From NCBI RefSeq assembly GCF_965363235.1, contig NC_134844.1, forward strand, positions 51,022,872-51,086,871: a stretch of DNA of 64,000 nucleotides, read 5' to 3'. A model generated the notes under the pieces. The model saw only the letters and a program-made list of their open reading frames with translations, did no database searches and had not been told where the DNA came from. Positions 46,801 to 56,695 of the stretch are shown piece by piece. Source of the stretch: Mytilus galloprovincialis. Its lineage: Eukaryota > Mollusca > Bivalvia > Mytilida > Mytilidae. Position numbers and translations under genes: made by a program. Position 1 is the first letter of the stretch, and the number at the start of each line of letters is the position of its first letter.

Positions 46801-48702
46801 ATGACTACGGCTGACCAAAATAACGAAATAACTGGTGATAAACACAAAGTAAACATTACCTCGTATGACCTCAGTTTCAACAGTGTGTATAAGGACTACC
46901 CAAAACAATGCTTCCCAGATAAACTCAGTAAACCAGCAGGGACAAAAGCAAAAGAACTTCAATACGAAGTACTTGATGAAAGTCTTTATGAACAGCAAGC
47001 CAACATGGTTGCATTTAGAGTCCCAGTAAATAAACTTGTCCCATACATAAAGAGCCTTTCATTACTTTACTATGAAATATATGGAGCAAATGACCAATGT
47101 CTTGTTAAATGGTATGACGATCCATTACAATGGAACAAGAAGTCTGGGGGAAAGAAAGCTATCTGTATAGACGTTTCAAATCGTGAAATACCCTTGTTAT
47201 TCAAAATAACGTTTCATATAAATACTGGAATTGTTCAAATCCAAGGAACATACAAAGACCAGTTTGTAAATAAGGACTTCCCCATCTTGATAGACATCGT
47301 GAAACAAGTCATTGAACACAACACACCAACTGACATACAAGTAGAGGGTAGTGATGAACATTTCACAGTTAATCAAGAAACAACTGCAAAGACATTAGTA
47401 GAAACTACTGATCAGCCATTTATAAATAATGATGGTAATAACAACAAATTGAAGGTTAAACATTCTTCAAACCATTGCTGTGGACCAGACCACTGTCAAA
47501 GTGTTGTAGCATATAACCAAGAAGAGTCGGTAAACAAACTTATGCACAATTTTGAAGATAAATTTACATTAGCGCTTGAAAAAGTTTGTAGTCAGCAAAC
47601 AGCAATGCTCTGCAAAAGCATTGAGACAATGCAGGAAAAATATGCACAAAACATTAAATCCTATGATACAAAATTTACAGACATGCTAAATAAGTTTAGT
47701 ACTATTATTGACAAATGTGTCACAGTTGAAAAAGAAAATTCAGAACTCAAATGCAAGCTGAAAAACCAACAACATACAAATACCTTGGAGCAGCAAATTA
47801 TTAAATCCGAACTGGATGCCAAATGTAATTCTCTGAAAACTCAGTTTGACAATCAAAAAGACATAATCCAAAAATTAAACAATGACATCGGAAGAATTTC
47901 TTCACAATTAGCTGACAAATCAGTTACAATCGACAATCTTCAAACCGAGATAACTTTTAAAAATAGTATCTTGGAACACAAGGATATGGAAATATTAAGT
48001 TTAAAAATTCATGATAGCAGAGATGACAGATCTGAATTTCAACAAGTCCCAACTAGAAACTTAAAACAAAGAAAACCTCATGTTACAATAATCGGAACTT
48101 CTAATATAAAAGGTATTCAAGCAGAAAAACTCTCAAATCACTTCACCACAGACAGAATTACTGCATTTACATTACATGCATTAGAAGAAACTGCAACGGA
48201 AATAAAACAACTAGCTCAAGCCCCATCAGTGCTTGTTCTACACTCACTAAGTAACGAACTACGTACAAAGGAGGCTAAGGACTGTGTTGAAAACATGTCA
48301 ACAATGGTTAACTTCACACAAGACGAGTACCCTGATACACCAATAGTGATTTCTTTGCCTACCCCTAGAAAAGACTCTGATGAACTTAATTTTAAAGGGC
48401 AAATGATAAGCTTAATGTTAAAAGAGCGCCTTAGAACAAACAGAAATGTATCTTTTTGTGATAACTCTAATATGTCATACAAGGGAGAGGCTTTGCCAAG
48501 ATTTATTGATGACAAGGATGGTTTTCATCTCACCCCGAATGGTACTGCAGTATTGGCATCAAACATCAGAGACTCTATTGACAATATTTTAGACTTGCCT
48601 AAACGTGTACCAAGAAAACAAAATGGCAATCGAGGTCGGGGCAACCCTTATTACAGAGGACGAGGCGGTGGACGTGGCCGTGGTGGATACAGACGAGACT
48701 AA
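46801..48702 (+). CDS. LINE ORF1: coiled-coil, SGNH-like, RGG-tailed RNA-binding protein
   Basis: 633 codons; ATG after 'ggaatcactcatt'. Order: an N-terminal domain I do not recognise (residues ~15-190); a Cys/His cluster HSSNHCCGPDHC (221-232); a long heptad-rich coiled coil (~245-400, for example KDIIQKLNNDIGRISSQL); and an SGNH/GDSL-like region (~425-600). That region has IGTSN as the serine block, VLHSLSNEL as the Asn block and DGFHLTPNG as the Asp/His block. It ends in a basic, glycine-arginine-rich tail (609-633, RGRGGGRGRGGYRRD). ORF1 proteins of LINEs bind the element RNA and accompany ORF2 in the ribonucleoprotein; the role of the SGNH domain is unsettled. The RGG tail probably binds RNA (inference). 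Confidence 0.85.
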   Translation: MTTADQNNEITGDKHKVNITSYDLSFNSVYKDYPKQCFPDKLSKPAGTKAKELQYEVLDESLYEQQANMVAFRVPVNKLVPYIKSLSLLYYEIYGANDQCLVKWYDDPLQWNKKSGGKKAICIDVSNREIPLLFKITFHINTGIVQIQGTYKDQFVNKDFPILIDIVKQVIEHNTPTDIQVEGSDEHFTVNQETTAKTLVETTDQPFINNDGNNNKLKVKHSSNHCCGPDHCQSVVAYNQEESVNKLMHNFEDKFTLALEKVCSQQTAMLCKSIETMQEKYAQNIKSYDTKFTDMLNKFSTIIDKCVTVEKENSELKCKLKNQQHTNTLEQQIIKSELDAKCNSLKTQFDNQKDIIQKLNNDIGRISSQLADKSVTIDNLQTEITFKNSILEHKDMEILSLKIHDSRDDRSEFQQVPTRNLKQRKPHVTIIGTSNIKGIQAEKLSNHFTTDRITAFTLHALEETATEIKQLAQAPSVLVLHSLSNELRTKEAKDCVENMSTMVNFTQDEYPDTPIVISLPTPRKDSDELNFKGQMISLMLKERLRTNRNVSFCDNSNMSYKGEALPRFIDDKDGFHLTPNGTAVLASNIRDSIDNILDLPKRVPRKQNGNRGRGNPYYRGRGGGRGRGGYRRD

Positions 48703-49039
48703 ATAGTATTTGGAAAAATAATATCACAAACTAGTATCTGTGAAGATATTATTCATTGAGAAACATTAGTTTGTTTCATTTTTGTTTAAGTATTGTTATT
48801 GAAATTTTTATTACTGTAGAAAACCAAGAGTGTTTCATTTAGATCTATTTTAAAGTACAGATACTTTTATCTTTAATTATTACACCATAAAACATTATAA
48901 AAAAAGTATAGATATAACACTCTTTTATATATACATTTGTAACTAGATACAAAATCAGTTAATTGTTTAACTGCATAGAATTTAGAAGGTGTAATTTAAA
49001 TCATTATATATCACATATTAATACTTTAGGGAGATTAAA

Positions 49040-52000
49040 ATGAGAACATCATTGAATATTTCAACATGGAATGTGGGGGGTCTTATATCAGAAAATCATG
49101 ACAAGACAACAGACCCTAGCTTTTTAGCAGAGTTCAAAAATGATGACTTAATATTTTTAACAGAAACACATGCCGGATACGATTCAATTGTTTCATTTGA
49201 AGATTTTCAGTATTACCCTTTTTGTAGGACTAAGTCGAAGAACAACAGATATTTTGGTGGGTTAGGCATTTTGATACGTAATAGTATCAGAAAAGGCGTA
49301 AAATTTCAAAATGATGGTACATCTGAATATCAATGGTTAAAACTCTGTAAGGAGTTTTTTAACTTTAAGAGAGACATATTTATCTGTATAGTTTATTACG
49401 CCCCTAAATGCTCAATTGATTTAATAGAAATCTTAGAAAAAGACATAATTGAGAAATATGGAAAAAAGGGAGAAATCATATTGCTTGGCGATTTTAACGC
49501 CCGAACTGGAAATGATTGTGATTTTATTGAAGGGGACAATACCAACCACATTCCATTAAACAACAGCAATTATAACCTTGATATTTTGAATGAGAGAAGA
49601 GCCAGCTGCGATAATACTGTAGATTCTAGAGGGAAAGACCTTCTTGATTTTTGTATATGTAATCAAATCCGTATCTTGAACGGGAGAATATTAGGTAATA
49701 GCACTGGCAAGCATACATGTTTTAAGTATAATGGTTGTAGTGTAGTTGATTATGTGTTAGCATCAGAACAATTATTTTGTAACATTTTATATATGTGTGT
49801 ATCAGATTTCAAGGCAACTTTTTCCGATTGCCACTGTAAACTATCATTTAAGTTATTAGCCTCATTTACAAACGAGAACACTAACTCAAATTTAAAAGAT
49901 TTCCCAACAAGATATGAGTGGAATGAGGAAAAATCAATAAGTTTTCAAAATGCCTTTGCTCATCCCGCTATCCAAAACGAGTTAAAAAACTTTATAACAG
50001 AAGATATAAGTTTTGATTCAGCTGGTATAAACCAAGCAACTAAAACAATCCATTCACTGTTTGAAAAAGTTTGTAAAATCACCCTTAAGAAAAAAAAGAA
50101 AAGAGTGAAAACTGATAAAAAATGGTTTGATCATGAACTGACATCGTTAAAAAAAAATGTTGATGGAAAAGCTGCACTGATGAATAAATATCCTAAAGAC
50201 CCATTTATTCGTGGGTCATTTTTTAAAACATATAAAAAGTATGCAAAACTTAGAAAGTATAAAAAAAGGGAATTTAAAAATGTAATTCTAAATCGTCTAG
50301 AAAATTTGGAAACTGAAAACCCTAAGGAGTATTGGAAAATTGTGAACCTCCTACGCAATGAGAACACGGATAAGCCAGAAAATAATATTGATGGTGAAAC
50401 CTGGTACAAATATTTTGCTTCTTTAGCATCTATTCCAATAGACAAACATGATCAAATAAAAAAGATTGAAGAGAAATTAAAGTTACTAGAAAGTAATATA
50501 ACCAGCTTCACACTTTTAGATAACAAGATATCAGAAGCTGAACTAAATAAAGCATTTAAAAAGCTTAAATCAGACAAAAGTCCTGGATTAGATAATATAA
50601 GCAATGAGATGCTTAAGGCATCTCAATCTTTTATTAACACAATTTTACTAAAACTTTTTAATGCAGTTTTCACCTCTGGTATATACCCAAGTGAATGGTC
50701 AAAGAGTTTTATTTGTCCAATATTCAAAGCCGATGATAGAAAAAAACCTGAAAATTACAGGGGAATTGCTATAAACAATAGTATCGGAAAACTATTTAAT
50801 ATTATTTTAAATAACAGATTTGACCTTTTCTTAGATGAAAATAATATAATTCATGAAACCCAGATAGGGTTCTCCAAAAAAGCACGTACCTCTGACCATA
50901 TTTTTGTATTAAGATGTATCATTGAAAAATATTTAAAGACTGGAAATAAAAAATTATTCGCATGTTTTGTCGATTTTCGAAAAGCTTTCGATAAAGTCAT
51001 ACACATTGGTATTATGTATAAACTACAACTTTGTAATATAAATAATTATTTTTATAGAATATTAAAATCTATGTATACCAAAGACAGATTATGTGTAAAA
51101 ATAAATGATAAAATGACAGAGTTCTTTGTATCAGGGGTTGGTGTAAGGCAGGGGGACGTTTTAAGTCCAAATTTATTTAAATTTTTCATAAATGAACTTC
51201 CAAAAATTTTGCTGGAAAAGTCAGAATCAGTTTGTTTAAATAACGAAAAGATACCATGTCTCCTATATGCTGATGACCTGGTCATTTTTTCAGAATCTAG
51301 AGCAGGGCTTCAAGACAAACTTGATATTTTATATAACTATTGTAATGAATGGTGTCTTGAAGTCAACTCCCAAAAAACCAAAATAATTATATTTAATAAT
51401 AATGGACATTTGATAAAAGATGACTTCCATATAGGGGAGGAAAAAATAGACTGTGTAAAGCAGTATAAATACTTGGGTCTTATAATTCAAAACACTGGTA
51501 AATTTACTGAGGCTAGAAAACAACTTTACCAAAAAAGTCTTAAAGCCTGTTTTAAGCTCTATAGGGACTTGAAATCCTCAAAACCTAGTATTGGTACTTT
51601 TCTTCATTTATTTGATCATTGTATTAAACCTATTATTTTATATGGTTGTGAAAACTGGGGCACTATTAATATAACCCCTAAGAGAAAATCATCATCTCTC
51701 TTTGATATATTTAAGGATTGGGAGTCTGAAAAACTTCACCATAAATTTTGTAAATATATCCTTGGAGTTACTAAATTGTGCACTAATATAGGAGTTCTTA
51801 CAGAACTAGGAAGATATCCTCTTTACATAGACATGTTAAAACAAGTCTTCATGTATTGGCACAGACTTGAGAATTCCCCATCAAACCTGCTGAAAAATGC
51901 ATATAAGGAGTATATGCATTTACATAGCTTAAACAAAGGTAATAATTCCTGGTACACTAATATACTCTTTTATGGGGAAAAGTTAAACTTTAATTTGGCT

Positions 52001-52480
52001 TATTGTAAAACCCTAAGTAAATATAAATTTAAAAAATCACTTAAACAATGTCTCCGAAACAGTTTTCTTGAGACTTGGAAAGTAACCAGAGATTCTTATT
52101 TACAGGATAAAGGTAAATTGAGTACTTATTTCAAATTTAAATTTTCATTTGGTAAAGAAACCTATCTATCCTCTATAAATAATGGCAATTGTCGAATTCT
52201 TACTAAATTTAGGTTAAGTAATCACAAATTAAGAGTTGAAACTGGTCGTCATGAACGCAGGGTAAATATGTCAGGTAAATTAGAGAGTATTCCACGATGT
52301 GAAAGACTTTGTCAATATTGTAATTTGAATGTGACTGAGGATGAACACCATTTTTTATTGCAATGTCCTCTATATGTAACTTCAAGAACCATTTTACTTG
52401 ATGATTTATTTATGGAATATCCAAAACTAAGAATACTTAACTCGCAAAACCTATTTATATGGATTATGACAAATGCATGA
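49040..52480 (+). CDS. LINE ORF2: endonuclease / reverse transcriptase
   Basis: 1146 codons with no break. The N-terminal endonuclease has STWNVGGL (~residue 10), LTETHA, LLGDFNARTG (~150), VDYVLAS (~236) and SDCHCKL, the usual catalytic order of the exonuclease-endonuclease-phosphatase fold. Reverse transcriptase begins near residue 510 (KLKSDKSPGLDNIS) and has VDFRKAFDKV (~644), GVRQGDVLSP (~702), the catalytic LLYADDLVIF (~741-750), VNSQKTKIIIF (~775) and YKYLGLII. A C-terminal Cys/His cluster, CERLCQYC ... EHHFLLQC (~1087-1112), is common in animal LINEs. The enzyme nicks target DNA and copies the element RNA onto the cut end. No RNase H is visible. All catalytic signatures appear present, so it may be active. 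Confidence 0.92.
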   Translation: MRTSLNISTWNVGGLISENHDKTTDPSFLAEFKNDDLIFLTETHAGYDSIVSFEDFQYYPFCRTKSKNNRYFGGLGILIRNSIRKGVKFQNDGTSEYQWLKLCKEFFNFKRDIFICIVYYAPKCSIDLIEILEKDIIEKYGKKGEIILLGDFNARTGNDCDFIEGDNTNHIPLNNSNYNLDILNERRASCDNTVDSRGKDLLDFCICNQIRILNGRILGNSTGKHTCFKYNGCSVVDYVLASEQLFCNILYMCVSDFKATFSDCHCKLSFKLLASFTNENTNSNLKDFPTRYEWNEEKSISFQNAFAHPAIQNELKNFITEDISFDSAGINQATKTIHSLFEKVCKITLKKKKKRVKTDKKWFDHELTSLKKNVDGKAALMNKYPKDPFIRGSFFKTYKKYAKLRKYKKREFKNVILNRLENLETENPKEYWKIVNLLRNENTDKPENNIDGETWYKYFASLASIPIDKHDQIKKIEEKLKLLESNITSFTLLDNKISEAELNKAFKKLKSDKSPGLDNISNEMLKASQSFINTILLKLFNAVFTSGIYPSEWSKSFICPIFKADDRKKPENYRGIAINNSIGKLFNIILNNRFDLFLDENNIIHETQIGFSKKARTSDHIFVLRCIIEKYLKTGNKKLFACFVDFRKAFDKVIHIGIMYKLQLCNINNYFYRILKSMYTKDRLCVKINDKMTEFFVSGVGVRQGDVLSPNLFKFFINELPKILLEKSESVCLNNEKIPCLLYADDLVIFSESRAGLQDKLDILYNYCNEWCLEVNSQKTKIIIFNNNGHLIKDDFHIGEEKIDCVKQYKYLGLIIQNTGKFTEARKQLYQKSLKACFKLYRDLKSSKPSIGTFLHLFDHCIKPIILYGCENWGTINITPKRKSSSLFDIFKDWESEKLHHKFCKYILGVTKLCTNIGVLTELGRYPLYIDMLKQVFMYWHRLENSPSNLLKNAYKEYMHLHSLNKGNNSWYTNILFYGEKLNFNLAYCKTLSKYKFKKSLKQCLRNSFLETWKVTRDSYLQDKGKLSTYFKFKFSFGKETYLSSINNGNCRILTKFRLSNHKLRVETGRHERRVNMSGKLESIPRCERLCQYCNLNVTEDEHHFLLQCPLYVTSRTILLDDLFMEYPKLRILNSQNLFIWIMTNA

Positions 52481-53355
52481 AATGATAATGATAATTTTAT
52501 TAAAAAATTATGCAAATTTTTAACTTCAAACTTAGAAGTGAGAAATAATACTGTCAAGTGAATTAATACAGGTTTTAATGATAATATTTGGGGAAGAGTT
52601 ATCTTTCTTTTGCTGAACTGACAATGTCGTATATATATGTACTATTGTTTTGTTTTTATATAAATCATATTATAATGTTTAAATTTCATATTGTTTCTAA
52701 ATATGTATTTTAATTTATGTTTTGTCTATTATCCATTTTGTTTGTAATTCATATGCCTATAAGGGCCCTTTGATTAGGAAATAAACATATTTGATTTTGT
52801 TCCTTGTCTGATAACTTACGTAAAGCTAGGTTCACACTGCTGATCAGATCAACTCGATGATCCCGATTGTCCAAATTTCCACGACCAAGCTCAACCAAAA
52901 TCTTGATCGGGCCTGTTAACGACTTCTACCCGACCGCCATCCGACTATACACGACCTTAACTCGACCATTCACGACTCCTTAATGACATCATAACGACTC
53001 CATCCCGACAACAAAATGAATACTTATTCGATAATTCCGATCAATTCACGATCTTTACACGATCTTTACTCGACTAGCTAGACCAAATCAACTACTAGTA
53101 TTCACGATCTCAGCCTGATCTCGACCAGACCAGATCGACCTGATCGTTTATGGGTCGTATGGATAATCGAGAATTGGTCGGGTATGCACATTTTTAGTAT
53201 AAAAACGTCCGAACTTTTTATTCCCTGCCGCTTCGAAGTGGACATTTAGTATTATCCTTGTCCGTACGCACGTACGTCCCAACATGACCCTTTAAAATGT
53301 TGTATATGCTAGCTGGGGCATTATTGGTGTCCCATGGACACATTCTCCGTTTATT

Positions 53356-53610
53356 TTGTTATATTCAGTAGAAGGTCCGAGTAAAATCATACATTTAAAA
53401 TATGTACATAGAAAAAAAGCAGTTGGATTTGTGGGCAAGCTGGTAAGAGTTCAGAGAGACAGGTTGATAGCTGTGACGGAGCTTGAAGAGTGCATAGAAG
53501 ACGAAGAAGATGGTGTAGACATCAACAGGCGCCAAGAAATCTAGGTGAGGCAGTGGCTGACACGACGACCACTGTGTGGGCAGTTTGAGAGACTTGAATT
53601 AACTCAATAA
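53356..53610 (+). pseudogene. Relic resembling Harbinger transposase N-terminus
   Basis: The frame reads an acidic segment (VTELEECIEDEEDGVDINRR), then a stop at 53542-53544, and continues in the same frame as VRQWLTRRPLCGQFERL before a second stop. The 'W..RRP..GQ..RL' pattern is typical of the start of HARBI1-like and Harbinger transposases. No DDE catalytic domain follows. Its place inside a TAA-flanked element supports the assignment. The piece upstream may instead be unrelated captured sequence. Confidence 0.5.
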
Positions 53611-54504
53611 AGAGAAACTCAATGCTAATAAAAAAAAATTTCTAGTGTACACTGATATGTAATGGTAGTTTCATTGCTGTTTTTGTGGAAATTACACCAC
53701 AAAATGAGATTTGTCACTGGATGAGTACTTATGATGTTAGATAGCAATATACATAAACTTTACCATCCCTATTTCCTTGCTTTCTTACAAATAAAAGCGT
53801 ACTGTTGTTCAAATATATGTGCTTAAGTATGTAATCAGTATTTCAAATAAATTAGATATCCAGTAGTTGAATGGTTCAAGATATTCGATTTCTTTTTGCT
53901 GTATGGCAACAACCTGTATGTATTTGTCAAAAAATATAGCAAAAAGAGGGCAAAGATGTCACATAGTTCACCAAAATTTGACCAAAATTAGAATTTCAAT
54001 CCCCTGAAGTGATACCTCTTCCAAAACAGTTTACAACTTGCATATATCTATCAAGAGATCAAGTCTGCATTTCTTTCTAACCAAAGTTTGGTAAACGTTG
54101 TGTGCCGTTTGTTATAGTTTGTTAAACAAACAGAAGTGGAAACAAATGCATCGTTTGGTTAGAGGGGATTGAAATTTTGAGTCATTTTAGACAATGTTTT
54201 GAGTTATGACAAACAAAAACACTTTTAGATAGTTGATTTAATGTTAAAGTTAGAAAGAAATGCATCGTTTAAACTAACAAACGACGAACGACAAACTGTA
54301 GACGCATTTGCAGCGAGTGTATAGTTTGTCAAAGTGTATGCAAGCTTGCAAAAGTATGTTAGAAACAAATGATAAAAACTTGTGCTCGCTAATCGTTACT
54401 GTTAGAAAGAAATTCGGACCAAATAAAAAAACATTTGTCTTTCGTCTCATTTTTGTGTGAAATTACGTCAAAAAGTTCGAATGAAACAAAAAAATGACTG
54501 AAAG

Positions 54505-54600
54505 ATGACCTATAGTTGTTTTTGATAATTTCTGTGTCATTTGGTGGTCTGTGTAGAGCTGTCTCATTGACAATTGTACCATATCTTCTTTTTTTATGCT
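54505..54600 (-). repeat. Family A fragment, reverse orientation
   Basis: 'gatgacctatagttg', 'aatttctgtgtcatttgg', 'agagctgtctcattgac' and 'ttgtaccatatcttctt' are the reverse complement of the 5' part of family A. It lies inside the Harbinger-type element. Confidence 0.7.
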
Positions 54601-55852
54601 ACAAACATTTCTGGACAAACAGAAAATACGGACAATTACTTTTAATATTACTATTTGATGAATCCGCCAGTGCCAAATTGCAGGATTTTCTTCCCTTCAG
54701 GAACATCTGAGAACATCCCAGGTTTTGTTGGGTTACGTGTTGCTAAGTTTTTAGTTTTTTTTTATGTTATTTGGACTGCTGTTTATCTTCTCTTCGGTTA
54801 CCGTTTTTCGCTATAGTTGTGTCGGTTTGTTTTCGACCTCTGAGTTTGATTGTTCCTTTGGTGTCTTTTGTCTCTCTTTTAAAATGTTACCTCTCCTTGC
54901 AAAGGTTAAAACACGTACTGTACATGGAGGAATTTTTGTACAGTTGAAAATAATGTTGCCAATATATTTTTGCGGAAGCAGAATTATGAGAGTTAATCAG
55001 ATCTGCATACACTTTTAGAGAATCGTGTAGCAGTCATGTGTTCTCGTGTATGGGCGAGTAGAGATCGAAAAATGGTCGAATGTGGTCGCGCAGGTATCGG
55101 GTATTGGTCGAGTTGGTCTGGGATAATATAAATATACAAGTCGCAGTGATCTGGAAGCGATCGGGCATTGGTCGAGTTAATGTGGAAATAATCGGACGTT
55201 AGTCGAGCAAAGGTCGAAATGATCGAGAACTGATTGGTAAAACTTCTGTATTCCGACCAAACTCGATCTCTACACGATCCTTTCCGTATCAATTCGACCG
55301 CTACTCGACGCATTCTCGATCTCTTTTCGAGTGACTTGCTTCTCGATCTTTACTCGAATGTTTTTGACATGTCAAAAACTCTCGGGTAGAGAGTTAGATT
55401 GGTGACGAGCAAGGTAGACTATCCCGAACATTCTTGTCGATTGAGTCAAACCAGTCTCTCGATCACATAATTTGTCTTGATCGAGTTGATCTGATCGGCA
55501 GTGTGAAACTAGCTTAACAAAAGATGGCTATTCAATTTTATAAAATATAATCAAATTAGCTTTATGACCATATAAAATAAATGTTTTGTAGTTCCTCGAA
55601 GTGGACACAACAAATAGTTATTAGATCAATCCAAATAAACCTTACATTAGTACGTTGTACATGAAAGTATTATAATATATATAGTTATAGATTTATTGAC
55701 TGGTGTTAGGTACAAGTTCAGCACTATTGTGCTATTGTGCTATGTCGTGACGATTGTTATTAACAAGTTTCATACAAATACAAAATAGAGTTTCAATAAA
55801 AAAAAGTATAACTGATTACATCTCATATAAGTTCTATTGTGCCAGAGTATTG

Positions 55853-56133
55853 TGACAGCAAAATGCATTAAGTGTGTAGGTAAATGTATTATCTTTGGTT
55901 AGATTGCTTACTATCTAAACCATGAAGTCATTATTATATTACTAGGAATACTACCCTTCTTCAAGAGTAGAATAGTCCGGCAGATAACCAATCTATCTGT
56001 CTGTAGGACTAGACTACTCCGGAAGAAGGGTACTAGTATACCTAACATAATAATTACTTCACGGCAAGCAAACTAACAAATGATATTTTTTTCTTAAAAC
56101 ATTTACCTACACACTCAATGCATGTTGCTGTAA
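55853..56133. mobile_element. Palindromic MITE family P, copy 2 (~280 bp)
   Basis: 'tgacagcaaaatgcatt', 'agtgtgtaggtaaatg' ... 'catttacctacacact', 'caatgcatgttgctgtaa'. The inner arms 'ccatgaagtcatta' / 'taattacttcacgg' and the 'accagatagattgg'-like centre match copies 1 and 3 in layout. It lies ~250 bases upstream of C1GALT1-like copy 2. Confidence 0.75.
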
Positions 56134-56388
56134 TCAATTCAATTAAAATGATTTGTTCTTAATATATAAACCGAGTATTTATTATTTTTCCTTGACCACT
56201 TCAGTTAAAATAGATCATTGATTTTCATTGTAGATATTAATACATACATAAAAGCGAACATCTTAGTTCAAAAGATTATAAACAGTAACATCTGGTCAAA
56301 ATACAATTTGTTAAAATATCTGACGATATAATTTAATATAATATAGTATAATATAAGACTTATATCTTTCAATTCCCTAGAAGACGTC

Positions 56389-56695
56389 ATGGTATCTCAA
56401 AATAAATACGGGAACCAGAATTGTCATTATTTTACGAACAACTCCATTCTACCTGAACTTAACTTGAAGGTCATAGGTTTGATTTCTCTTTTGTGTGTCG
56501 TTTTCTGTGCAATATCTTACACGATGATGTATACACCTACTTCCCAAAGAAGACTCAGAGCTAGAGTACTTGTCAGAAAAAGCAAAGATTTCACAGCAAA
56601 CAATAGCTGGATATTCACGGAAAGTAATGAGACAAGACACATCACAACAGATAGAAATTCAGTGGATTTCACCAGTTTAACTTTAAAACCTGAAA
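56389..56695 (+). CDS. C1GALT1-like: C1GALT1-like copy 2, exon 1 (membrane anchor and stem)
   Basis: ATG at 56389 after 'gaagacgtc'. It encodes LKVIGLISLLCVVFCAISY as the anchor, followed by a basic stem (QRRLRARVLVRKSK) with an Asn-Xaa-Ser/Thr site. The donor is 'ctgaaa|gtaagt'. The single leftover base joins 'aa' of exon 2 to make AAA. The open frame running on to 56787 is intron read-through ending in a poly-lysine artefact. Confidence 0.8.

Larger units (their letters stand above)
46620..52800 (+). mobile_element. Full-length-looking non-LTR retrotransposon (LINE), CR1/L2-like
   Basis: Two long uninterrupted ORFs on the same strand (633 and 1146 codons) separated by 337 bases, with a GC-richer leader ('gatggcgtcgaccacg', ~46680) before ORF1 and a ~320-base 3' UTR ending 'aaataaacatatttgattttg'. 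There is no poly-A tail. ORF1 carries a coiled coil, an SGNH-like domain and an RGG tail; ORF2 carries an apurinic-type endonuclease followed by reverse transcriptase. ORF1 proteins with an esterase-like domain are known from CR1/L2-type LINEs, hence the suggested group. The 5' end is uncertain (anywhere ~46380-46700) and I could not find a target duplication. Intact frames suggest a recent insertion between the two glycosyltransferase genes. Confidence 0.85.
52824..55514. mobile_element. PIF/Harbinger-type DNA transposon, decayed (~2.7 kb)
   Basis: Left end 'agctaggttcacactgc', right end 'gcagtgtgaaactagct', each bordered by 'taa' (52821-52823 and 55515-55517). A 3-bp TAA/TTA duplication is diagnostic of the PIF/Harbinger superfamily. 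The TIRs extend ~350 bp as runs of degenerate 'ctcgac', 'cacgatc', 'gatctttactcga' units. A short coding relic (53356-53610) ends in a sequence resembling the start of Harbinger transposases. The rest of the interior has no transposase, and a family A fragment is inserted at 54505-54600. The element lies ~20 bases beyond the LINE 3' end. Confidence 0.8.

Noticed and set aside
48216..51532. Minus-strand frames inside the LINE (48216-48515, 50131-50445, 51052-51285, 51329-51532)
   Set aside because: Antisense shadows of ORF1 and ORF2, with no protein motifs.
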